A DNA stretch of 42,522 nucleotides from Pirellulaceae bacterium (lineage in GTDB: Bacteria > Planctomycetota > Planctomycetia > Pirellulales > Pirellulaceae). Location of the stretch: positions 1 through 42,522 of the forward strand of contig JADHUC010000066.1 in the NCBI GenBank assembly GCA_016784735.1, read 5' to 3'. The position numbers were made by a program, and so were the translations under genes. The notes beneath the pieces were generated by a model, which worked only from the letters and a program-made list of their open reading frames with translations, was not told where the DNA came from and did not search any database. Below, piece by piece: positions 16,043-23,337 of this stretch. The stretch's first letter is position 1. Each line of letters opens with the position of its first letter.

Positions 16043-16345
16043 TCATCTTTCTCGAGTTTCGCCGCCGGCAGCGCTAGTGTGTGCGGTGGCGAACGACTTG
16101 CCCGATGACTCCGTTGCCTCGCTCGTCAGCGACATGGGCGCGTAGGTCGGGGTGACCACGTACTCCCCTCGTTGCCTGCTCTCCTGCTACGTGCCGAGGA
16201 AGTCGACCAGCATCCGAGACTCGACGACGTACTGGAAGTTGCCATCGGGCAATTCAGTGACTGTCACGTGCTCGTAGCCGTATCGCAGATCGCCCTCCAC
16301 GTACGCGCGCTGGGCGATTCCGCTAGGGCCTCGATAACCACAACA
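16043..16345 (-). pseudogene. Decayed gene fragment with an internal stop
   Basis: On the minus strand a continuous frame reads GIAQRAYVEGDLRYGYEHVT, then VTELPDGNFQYVVESRMLVD and FLGT. It meets TAG at 16189-16187 and continues in the same frame with protein-like sequence (EYVVTPTYAPMSLTSEATES) to TGA at 16045-16043. Codon use and residue composition are gene-like on both sides of the stop. There is no convincing start, and the 5' end is lost near 16345. I do not recognise the family; it looks like the N-terminal beta-rich part of a larger periplasmic protein. Confidence 0.5.
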
Positions 16346-16449
16346 TTCTCACTCTCGCGATTTGACTATGCATGATTTGCCTCTTGAAAGTCTAGGGTTG
16401 TGAAAACAGGAATTCCCTTCCACTCGCCTCCGCTCCTTATCAACCTCCG

Positions 16450-16690
16450 CTAGGTGACTCGGAACTTCTTGGCTTCCCTCGGGCGCCATAAGACGATCGG
16501 CGCGCTTGCATCGTCGAGCTGTGTAACGGAATGGTCTCTGAGTCCGAGATCGGCCGCTGCCAATTCGACCACTCTCCGTGTCGACCTTTCCCTCGCCGGC
16601 AGTGTGCCTACGTGCCCATCTCGGCTTGCCACCGTGAACCGCTGCCTCCGCCTGGCAGGCTTCCGCAGACAACGCCAAGTCTTCCCAAGA
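16450..16690 (-). other. Possible 3' remnant of another lost gene
   Basis: A minus-strand frame ending at TAG 16450-16452 has a gene-like last part (RRVVELAAADLGLRDHS, then VTQLDDASAPIVLWRPREAK), while its upstream end merges with a different decayed fragment. No ribosome site or start is seen. It could equally be a chance frame. The strand around it (16043-16800) has no intact gene and seems to be a patchwork of old fragments. Confidence 0.3.
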
Positions 16691-16793
16691 GGGCACGAGC
16701 CAGCGAAACGCATCAACATGTCGGGCCGAGTGCGCACGGCTGACCTTCTAAAGGTGTCGGTGGTTCGTTGGAATCGACCTGCAATTGGTGGTT
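16690..16793 (-). pseudogene. Fragment duplicating the 3' end of the beta-propeller gene at 17191
   Basis: Read on the minus strand, this stretch encodes HQLQVDSNEPPTPLEGQP, which matches YQLQIDSDEPPTRLEGQP near the C-terminus of the protein at 17191-18783. The nucleotide match is also clear, for example GGTTCGT-GGAATCGA-CTGCAATTG with single changes between 16760 and 17300. After this the fragment loses frame, although GKT-like codons at the expected distance hint that similarity continues. It begins at the very end of the small membrane-protein gene (stop at 16794). It is the relic of a partial tandem duplication or of a lost paralogue. Confidence 0.6.
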
Positions 16794-17063
16794 CTATGTT
16801 GTCTTCTTGTGGTCTTGTTGAGATTGGAGCGATTTGCCCGCCAGCGCGGCGAAGATATCTGCAAGATTGTCCAGTCGATACCTGACACTCACTTTCGACT
16901 TGTCCCGAGGGATCAAGACAAAGAGTGAAGCCAGCGACAAACAAGCAAGCCATGCGAATCCTGCTAGATGTTGATAACTGTCGGTCCCTAAGAACCCCAG
17001 GAAACCAAGGAATCCAGAAAATCCAAGCGCACCAAGAAACCGGCGATCATGTGTCTTTTCCAT
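16794..17063 (-). CDS. Small membrane protein with GFLGFLGFLG motif
   Basis: The 89-residue protein has a near-perfect ribosome site (AAAGGAGG, six bases before ATG). Two hydrophobic segments are present: FLGALGFSGFLGFLGFLG at about 9-26 and HLAGFAWLACLSLASLFVLI at about 32-51. A positively charged cytoplasmic-type tail follows (RDKSKVSVRYRLDNLADIF...). The iterated LGFLG motif recalls short membrane proteins of the DUF3796 type, which are found scattered in bacteria and archaea and whose function is unknown to me. It follows the DUF1583/beta-propeller gene by 127 bases on the same strand, so it may be the last gene of the sigma-kinase cluster. No regulator partner of the kind seen beside such genes in Firmicutes is present. 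Confidence 0.7.
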   Translation of the reverse strand: MEKTHDRRFLGALGFSGFLGFLGFLGTDSYQHLAGFAWLACLSLASLFVLIPRDKSKVSVRYRLDNLADIFAALAGKSLQSQQDHKKTT

Positions 17064-17190
17064 ATCAGACCTCCTTTCGTCGAACGACCATATTCAACCG
17101 GCCGCGACAGGAAAGGCAACCATCCCGCTGCGGCCGATCGCGGCTCGGTTGCAACAGTACTTGGATCCCGGCAAGAAATTCGTGACGCTG

Positions 17191-18783
17191 CTACTTGGGT
17201 GCGGGTCCGCTAACGAACAGGATTGTCTTGCCGTCGGGGGACCATGCGGACGAAAGGTTGTTGCGCACTTGGGGCTGACCCTCCAAACGCGTCGGGGGTT
17301 CGTCGGAATCGATCTGCAATTGATAGATCTGCAGGCCGCCGGCGCTGCGGTCCGGGAAGGGGTAGAGCAGCGTTTTGCCGTCGGGGCTCCAGGAGAGATC
17401 CAGTCGGGTATTCTCTCGCAGCCTGATCTTGAATCCATGTTTGGATCCCCTGACGCTGACGATGACCAGTTCGTGTTCGTTTTCCGCGGCATGACCGAGG
17501 AAAGCGATTTGCTTGCCGTCACGCGACCAGTCGAAGTTGATTTGGATTCCTGCGTAGCGGCGATGCTCGCCGGTCAGAAGCAGAGTCTGCTCTTCTTTCG
17601 CCAAGTCCAAAACGCAGATGTTCGCTTTGCCTTCGTCGTGCACCGTATAGGCGATCTTGTTCGAATTGGGACACCAGCGAGCCGACCAGCCCACGGCATC
17701 AATCAGTTTCCGATCGGAGCCATCGATATTCATGGTCCACACGCCTCGCGGATCGTAGCAGGAAAAGGCGATTTGCTTCCCGTTCGGCGAGAAACTGGGC
17801 ATCGCCCCCGGCCCCAGGTGCTGTGGATCGCTGCCGTCGGCGTTGGCCACGAAGATTTGGGCGGATACGTACGATTCCCCTTTGGTCGTTCTCCACGCGT
17901 CGAAGGCGATCTTCGTGCCGTCGCGGGACCAATCGGGCGAACCGCATGTTGTGTACTCCTTCGTGAAAGGCAACTGGCGCAGGTTTCCGCCATCGGCGTC
18001 GATCAAACAGAGGGGCCGTCGAGGATCCGTGCCCAATGCAGAATCCGGGGCCGGACGATTCTGGTACAGAGGAATCTGCACTCGCTCGAGTTGGTCGCCG
18101 CGAATCGCGAGATGGCCCCAGCGAGTCTCCGTGGTGGTGGGCGATCCGTCCGTGGTTGTCTGGATGCGGACAAGTCCAATGGTATCGGCTCCAAAATCGG
18201 CCTCGTGGACCTTGCGACATTCCTTGCCATCGCCTTCGGCGACGAGGAATTGAAGCGTCGTGCCGATTCTCCGCAGACGCATCAGTCCGTTCTTTGTTTC
18301 GGCTGGGAAGTAGCGGTACTGCGGCCGCCGCTTTCCGTTCTTATCGCGAGCGGTAACATGCACAAAGAAGGCATCTTCGCCCTCGCAGGTCACACATCGT
18401 CGGAATGATGCCGAATGCAGGCTCTTTTCGGCCAAAATGTAGAGATCTGCCCCGGCGCCTGCACCCGCCTGGGGTGGATCGACGGATAGAAGTTCATACG
18501 AGGCGGACAGTTCAAAGTCGCCATGGACCTTGAGCATCGGAAGGAAACCCACCGCGGGCTTATTTTTGCTTTGATGATGGGGGATGACGATGCGGAGCCC
18601 GCGCGGCTCGGGCTTTAACAACTGCAGTCCGTACAACGATTGGAACCCAATCGGCACGAGCGTGTCACGGTCGAACCGGCCATCGCGGAAATCGGCCTCG
18701 TATTCGTCGCTGCTTGCGATTCTGGGTAACATCCCGCTCAAGAGGATGGAGCCTACCAAAACGATTCTGCTTGCGATTCTCAT
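17191..18783 (-). CDS. Secreted DUF1583 plus TolB-like beta-propeller protein
   Basis: The 530-residue protein has a signal peptide (about 1-24, MRIASRIVLVGSILLSGMLP). Residues about 27-235 are a DUF1583-type beta-sandwich (EADFRDGRFDRDTLVPIGFQ, RGLRIVIPHHQ, GDFELSASYELLSV, DLYILAEKS), a family first noted in Rhodopirellula. From about 250 to the end follow TolB/PD40-type propeller blades, each marked by [SD]WSxDGKxIAF or a variant: DWSRDGTKIAFDAW, SFSPNGKQIAFSCY, RWCPNSNKIAYTVH, DWSRDGKQIAFLGH, SWSPDGKTLLYPFP and AWSPDGKTILFVSG. Six blades are visible. The likely role is binding a ligand or partner in the periplasm or at the surface. Its N-terminal domain is homologous to the outer part of the kinase encoded just upstream. 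Three palindromic repeats separate the two genes. Confidence 0.85.
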   Translation of the reverse strand: MRIASRIVLVGSILLSGMLPRIASSDEYEADFRDGRFDRDTLVPIGFQSLYGLQLLKPEPRGLRIVIPHHQSKNKPAVGFLPMLKVHGDFELSASYELLSVDPPQAGAGAGADLYILAEKSLHSASFRRCVTCEGEDAFFVHVTARDKNGKRRPQYRYFPAETKNGLMRLRRIGTTLQFLVAEGDGKECRKVHEADFGADTIGLVRIQTTTDGSPTTTETRWGHLAIRGDQLERVQIPLYQNRPAPDSALGTDPRRPLCLIDADGGNLRQLPFTKEYTTCGSPDWSRDGTKIAFDAWRTTKGESYVSAQIFVANADGSDPQHLGPGAMPSFSPNGKQIAFSCYDPRGVWTMNIDGSDRKLIDAVGWSARWCPNSNKIAYTVHDEGKANICVLDLAKEEQTLLLTGEHRRYAGIQINFDWSRDGKQIAFLGHAAENEHELVIVSVRGSKHGFKIRLRENTRLDLSWSPDGKTLLYPFPDRSAGGLQIYQLQIDSDEPPTRLEGQPQVRNNLSSAWSPDGKTILFVSGPAPK

Positions 18784-18838
18784 TCTTGCGTCTCCTGAAG
18801 ATAAAGGACCTAAATGGACAGCGCCACTTTGGCGGTCC

Positions 18839-19016
18839 CCACCGGTCCCGTGCCGGTGGAAACAGGTTTGAGGACTAAACAGCCGTCGCAGCTAGCACCG
18901 ATTCCCCATCGGCCCTGTGCCGGTGGAAAGGGGTTTGGAAACTGGCGGCAATTTCGGTGTCTTATGGTTCCGCATGTAGTTGCCAAAGCGGTTCACCACC
19001 GGCACGGGGCCGGTGG
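18839..19016. repeat. Three copies of a CCACCGG-N7-CCGGTGG palindrome
   Basis: Copies lie at 18839-18859, 18906-18926 and, inverted, 18996-19016. Each is a 7-bp stem with a 7-base loop of the form yCCcGTG; the middle copy has one changed base (CCATCGG). The first two copies also share about 15 bases after the palindrome (GGTGGAAA-x2-GGTTTG), and the inverted third copy carries a related tail. They fill most of the 254-base gap between the kinase gene and the DUF1583 gene. Such repeats are typical REP-like elements; in an operon they can protect or end transcripts. Confidence 0.7.
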
Positions 19017-19037
19017 GCTCTTCCTGTTTGGTGGTTG

Positions 19038-21239
19038 CTACTTGCTTTTCTTTTGTTCTTGCGACGTGTCATCTTGAAGTATTGACGGTGGGCTTGCATT
19101 CAGTTTCTCGGCGCGAATGGTCAGGTCTTTCCAGAGGATGTCCACCGTGTCTTGTGCGCCTTCGGCCCATGACTCGACGCGGAGCAGCCCGATTGGCGTC
19201 GTCCCGAATTCCGTCTGCCACAGTACGCGAAATTGATCGTCACCTTCTTCCTGCGCGAGAAAACTCAACACGCTGCCGGTCCGGACAAGCTGCAGCTTTC
19301 CAGCCGCCGCGTTGGCTGGGAAAAGTTCTTGTCCCGTGGAGCGTTCGCTTGTCGGGTCGGCGACTCGCCAACTGACCCAGAAGGCGTCACCGTCCAACTG
19401 CATGGTTCTTCTGAAGGTGGCGCTGTTCGTTGTCTTTTCTGCCATGAGGTAAAGGCTCGGCCCAACACCTGGACCGTCGTTCCGGACGGGGCCCGCTGAT
19501 AGTATCTCGTAGGTCGCCGTGATCTCGAAGTCGCCACCGATATCGAGTTCAGGCGCAAAGCCCAGCCTGGGTTTACTTTCCGCTTGGCCCTTCGGGATCA
19601 AAATGCGGAGGCCCCTTTCTTCTTGCATGAACAGGTTGGCTCCGTATCGGCTTTCGATCCCAAGCCGCAACAGAAGACCGGCGTCGTACTTGCCGCCTCG
19701 GAAATCGAACACAAATTCATCGTGCAGCGGAGCTGTGTGCAATTCGTCGGCGTCCGGCCAATCGTCGCGACGGGGCTGTCGAGTCTGGCCAGCCGATGCT
19801 GCCGGTTTCGGTTTCGCGACTGGAGTCCGAGGCTGCCGTTCGGAATGCGGCCTGCGCGAAAATCCGCCGCCGATGAACAGGCCGGCCACGATCACAGCCA
19901 CGATCGACACGGTTGCTGTCGCCACGAGCCAGCGCCGAGTGGACCGCGTCAGGTGACGGCTCGTCGCCCTCGGTCGTTCCGGTCGGCGCGATGGTGATGG
20001 AGAATCGTCTCCATGTTGCCCCGATGAATCAGATGGCACCGAGGGCGCACTCAGCCGCCGGTCGAGTACATCGGCAAGGTCGGTGGCCGACTGGAACCGA
20101 TCGCCCGGGGCCTTGGCCAACAGTCTGTGGATGATCTCGGCCAATTCGTCCGGGACGTCGGGTCGGACGACTTGAATTGGCTCAGGAGCCAACGCAGCAT
20201 GGTCGGCCAACTTGCCAGTGACCGTTCCACCTGTAAATGGCGGCTGCCCGGCGAGTAGGAAATAGAACGTCGCTCCCAGGCTATAGAGGTCGGATCGAGC
20301 ATCAGCCTGATGTGCGTTGGAGGCATGTTCCGGAGAAATGTAGTCGGGCGTGCCGATGACCGTGCTTACGGACGTCAGTTCGCCGCGTCGCGGCCTTGTC
20401 TCTTCGTGACCGGTTGCTTCGGTTGTCAATGAGGCCAAACCAAAGTCGAGGATCTTGACCGTTCCATCCGTGGCCAGCATCAGGTTGTGCGGCTTGATGT
20501 CACGGTGAATCATGCCGCGCTCGTGGGCATGCTGTAATCCCGCGACGGCTTGTCGAATGAACTCCCAGGCGTCGTCGACCGCGAGCGGTCCTTGCTCCTT
20601 CACCATTTCGGCCAGATTGGTGCCTTCCACGAACTCCATCACCAGATAGTGAACGCTGCCAGCCTGTTCCGCATCGAACGCCGACACAATGTTGGGATGG
20701 GATAACGAGGCGGCTGTTTGGACTTCGCGACGAAATCGTTCGACGGCTTGCGGGTTTCCGATCAGCGATTGACTGATCACTTTCAGCGCGACGGTGCGTT
20801 GCATCAAGCGGTGCTCCGCTTGGTACACGTCTCCCATTCCGCCTCTGCCGATTTGTCCCAAGACGCGATATCGGGGGTGGTCAGCCAATTCCGGGGGCAA
20901 ATCGTCTGCCGCTCGTTCATCCCTTGCCGGGTCGGTTTCCTTCGGTTGACTGCCGGGAAACGACACTTCGTCGTTCGTGTGATCTTGGGACCCGAAGGCT
21001 GTTTCCGCGGGATTTCTATCGACATGCGGTGCAGGTCGATCGGCGACGTGTTCTTCCAGACGCCCCGTTTGCCGCACCAGCGCCAGTAATCGGTCGTCGG
21101 GTACTTCGTCCACCGCGCGGCAGCACGAATCGCAGCCGGCCAAGTGTTCACGGATTTCGTCGATCTCGCCCAAATCCAATTCGCCTCGAGCGAATGCGGC
21201 GAGTCGAACTGGTGCGGGATGAACCAACGGTTCGTTCAC
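19038..21239 (-). CDS. Ser/Thr protein kinase with anti-sigma zinc motif and DUF1583-like outer domain
   Basis: The 733-residue protein starts at GTG 21239 with GGGGAG upstream. Residues 1-60 hold H32-x3-C36-x2-C39, the zinc motif of ZAS anti-sigma factors. The kinase domain spans about 124-395: glycine loop GRGGMG (131-136), Lys153 in ALKV, HRDIKPHN (245-252, catalytic Asp247), DFG (265-267) and GTPDYISPEHA. All catalytic residues are present, so it should be active. A disordered linker and one membrane helix (about 437-459) lead to an outer domain (about 505-720) homologous to the DUF1583 part of the next protein (FDFRGGKYDAGLLLRLGIES, RGLRILIPKGQ, GDFEITATYEILSA, SLYLMAEKT). The ECF sigma gene lies 111 bases upstream. 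Linked ECF and kinase pairs are known in planctomycetes. Expected role: sense through the outer domain and control the sigma factor by binding and phosphorylation. Confidence 0.92.
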   Translation of the reverse strand: MNEPLVHPAPVRLAAFARGELDLGEIDEIREHLAGCDSCCRAVDEVPDDRLLALVRQTGRLEEHVADRPAPHVDRNPAETAFGSQDHTNDEVSFPGSQPKETDPARDERAADDLPPELADHPRYRVLGQIGRGGMGDVYQAEHRLMQRTVALKVISQSLIGNPQAVERFRREVQTAASLSHPNIVSAFDAEQAGSVHYLVMEFVEGTNLAEMVKEQGPLAVDDAWEFIRQAVAGLQHAHERGMIHRDIKPHNLMLATDGTVKILDFGLASLTTEATGHEETRPRRGELTSVSTVIGTPDYISPEHASNAHQADARSDLYSLGATFYFLLAGQPPFTGGTVTGKLADHAALAPEPIQVVRPDVPDELAEIIHRLLAKAPGDRFQSATDLADVLDRRLSAPSVPSDSSGQHGDDSPSPSRRPERPRATSRHLTRSTRRWLVATATVSIVAVIVAGLFIGGGFSRRPHSERQPRTPVAKPKPAASAGQTRQPRRDDWPDADELHTAPLHDEFVFDFRGGKYDAGLLLRLGIESRYGANLFMQEERGLRILIPKGQAESKPRLGFAPELDIGGDFEITATYEILSAGPVRNDGPGVGPSLYLMAEKTTNSATFRRTMQLDGDAFWVSWRVADPTSERSTGQELFPANAAAGKLQLVRTGSVLSFLAQEEGDDQFRVLWQTEFGTTPIGLLRVESWAEGAQDTVDILWKDLTIRAEKLNASPPSILQDDTSQEQKKSK

Positions 21240-21350
21240 AGTCCCGCTCCCCTGTGTTGGTAGAGATGAAAGATGGAAAAGCCCTTCAGCTACTGTATAA
21301 GTGCGTGAAAGACGGAATGCTGACGCGAAAAGATGAAAAGAGGACGGCGT

Positions 21351-21941
21351 TCAATCGATCAGCCCTTCCGCCTCTTGTCGTAACATCTTCAATACTCGTG
21401 ACTTAGCGGCATAGACAGCGTCGACGGACATTTTCAAATCGCGGGCCACATCACTGGCGGCCGTGCCCTCGATCGACTGGCGTCGAAAGGCTTCCCATGT
21501 CTTCGGAGCTACCTTCGGTTGAACCAGTTCCAAGACCCGCTCGACAACGTGCTCGTCGTGCTCTTGGTTCCAAATCCGGCTCAGCGAACTCGTCTGGTCG
21601 GCCAGTTGGTCGAGTTGCTGCATGAAATCGCTATCACCCGTCGCGATGGGGCGATACCGACCGGATCGCCAGAAATCGCGCAGACGATGGACCAAGATCG
21701 TCCTCAGCCACGAACGAAAGGCGCCCAACCGCCCGCTGTGCTCGAATCGAGGCAATTCGCGAGACACGGCGGCAAGCACTTCTTGGACAAGATCATCCGC
21801 ATCGGAAGACTGAATGGAGTATCGCTCCAGCCAGCGTCGCAGCAATGGCGAGTAGATGCGCGCGAGCCGACTCCACGACTCGGAATCCCCATCCCGAATC
21901 ACCTTGCCGAGCAGGCTCAGCGAAGTGTCTTCATCAGACAT
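21351..21941 (-). CDS. ECF-type sigma factor linked to a Ser/Thr kinase
   Basis: I place the start at ATG 21941 (196 residues). From there MSDEDTSLSLLGKVIRDGDS is a normal ECF opening and CCGGAG lies upstream; the in-frame ATG at 22055 would add a hydrophobic, unrelated 38-residue leader. Region 2 includes SPLLRRWLERYSIQSSDADD, LVQEVL and GRLGAFRSWLRTILVHRLRD, with FWRSG after it. Region 4 includes PKTWEAFRRQSIEGTAASDV and the helix-turn-helix ARDLKMSVDAVYAAKSRVLK. The wording WEAF-x-R and AVYxAKSRVLxxLRQE is characteristic of planctomycete kinase-linked ECF factors. It is the first gene of the cluster, divergent from the lipoprotein gene at 22158. Confidence 0.9.
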   Translation of the reverse strand: MSDEDTSLSLLGKVIRDGDSESWSRLARIYSPLLRRWLERYSIQSSDADDLVQEVLAAVSRELPRFEHSGRLGAFRSWLRTILVHRLRDFWRSGRYRPIATGDSDFMQQLDQLADQTSSLSRIWNQEHDEHVVERVLELVQPKVAPKTWEAFRRQSIEGTAASDVARDLKMSVDAVYAAKSRVLKMLRQEAEGLID

Positions 21942-22157
21942 CGTCGTGGATTCTCCGGTAACGGCTGCCCATCCAAATCGCACGCCGCCCAGGAAGAACA
22001 GGAAGGATACCACACCCAAGCTAAACCGGGAAGTTGTTTCGGCCCGCGTTGGCACGGCTCCGGGTTTGCTGGCTGGACGTGGCGATATCCGATATGATTT
22101 GCTTCGGACGCCGCGAGGTCGTTGCGAGTCATATGGAGGTTCAGAAGGAGATAGATC

Positions 22158-23165
22158 ATGCGAAAGTCCTTTTTCATTGTGCCGCCAACGTTCACGATCG
22201 TCATCCTCGCGGCCTGCTTGTCCTTGGCGGGCGAGCGGTCACCGGGCGCCGCCGGGCATAAGACGCTGAATGTCTTGTTCATAGGCAACAGCTACACGGC
22301 TCGACACAAACTGCCGCAAGTGGTCAAGGCGATGGCCGAGGCAGGCGACTCGAATCTTCGTTTCGATGTCGCCACGGTCATTTACGGCGGTCGCAGACTG
22401 GTGGACCATTGGCGATTGGGCACACAGAACTGCGTGAAAATCGCAACGCTCACGCCCGAAGAGGAACAGGCAACCATCAAATCGCTGGAGGAGACGATCG
22501 CAAAAGACCCAAAGGACAACCACGCCAAGGCTGCCCTTCGCCGCCACCAGGAACTGTTGAAATCTCTGGATTCACCGCGAAAGAAATGGGACATCGTCGT
22601 GCTTCAGTCTTACCGTGACGACTTGCAGGGCGATCAATCGCTGTACGTCCAATACGCGCCGAAATTTGCCGAAGTGATCAAGGCCCAAGGCGGCCGCGTG
22701 GTCCTGTACGAGACCACGCCGACCACGCAGAACGCCGAGCCGTTGACCGCACCACCCGATCGCGAACCGGTGATCCAGAAAGCCAGGACCATCGCAGCAT
22801 TGGCAAAGAGTATTGACGCAACGGTCGTGCCCATGTCGATTGTCGCCCTGCGTTGTCAGACCGACCGGCCCGACCTGACGCTGCGTTTTGTGAACGACGC
22901 CCATCTGAACCAGACCTTGGCCTACCTAACGGCATGCACGTTCTACGCCGCCTTGTTCGACCGCAGCCCCGAGGGCCTACCGATCGACACAGTCACCGAC
23001 ATCCGCTATCTGGACAACGATCACAAAGACCAGGACCGTGACGGCGGCCCCATCAAGCGGACCTTTTCCGCAAAAGACTGCGCCGACCTCCAACGAATCG
23101 CCTGGGAAGGCCTCAAGCAATTCGAGGAGATCGCCGCATCGGCTGGCCGTCGGCAGAAAGATTGA
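22158..23165 (+). CDS. Putative SGNH/GDSL-type hydrolase lipoprotein
   Basis: The 335-residue product has a good ribosome site (AAGGAG, seven bases before ATG). The N-terminus ends in a lipobox-like LAAC (Cys20), suggesting a lipoprotein. The first strand of the fold reads VLFIGNSYT (43-47), with Ser45 the candidate nucleophile in GNSYT. IVVLQSY follows near residue 150, and FVNDAHLNQTLAYLTA near 245 carries the Asp and His expected of the SGNH triad. A helical, charged insertion (PEEEQATIKSLEETIAKDPK) lies around 95-135. Possible substrates are carbohydrate esters such as acetyl groups on polysaccharides, in keeping with the sulfatase gene that follows 172 bases later on the same strand. Family assignment is from motifs; specificity is unknown. 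Confidence 0.7.
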   Translation: MRKSFFIVPPTFTIVILAACLSLAGERSPGAAGHKTLNVLFIGNSYTARHKLPQVVKAMAEAGDSNLRFDVATVIYGGRRLVDHWRLGTQNCVKIATLTPEEEQATIKSLEETIAKDPKDNHAKAALRRHQELLKSLDSPRKKWDIVVLQSYRDDLQGDQSLYVQYAPKFAEVIKAQGGRVVLYETTPTTQNAEPLTAPPDREPVIQKARTIAALAKSIDATVVPMSIVALRCQTDRPDLTLRFVNDAHLNQTLAYLTACTFYAALFDRSPEGLPIDTVTDIRYLDNDHKDQDRDGGPIKRTFSAKDCADLQRIAWEGLKQFEEIAASAGRRQKD

Positions 23166-23337
23166 AAACACTGCCACCGATTGGACGCAAGTCAAAGAAT
23201 GAATCGCGATTCATTCCCGAATCGTAACAGCACCTAGAGTATTCTGAACTGGAGGATCGACTGGCCGATGTCTGGGCCAGCTACGCGCGACCGCCGCAGG
23301 TAACCGTTACCCGCCAGAGCGAGGAAGGAAAAGCCAA

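Noticed and set aside
16454..16885. 143-codon + strand frame
   Set aside because: It spans two minus-strand fragments and the end of the small membrane-protein gene, and shows no domain.
18839..19016. Short palindromes as a CRISPR or tRNA region
   Set aside because: Only three copies with unequal spacing and mixed orientation; no cloverleaf can be formed.
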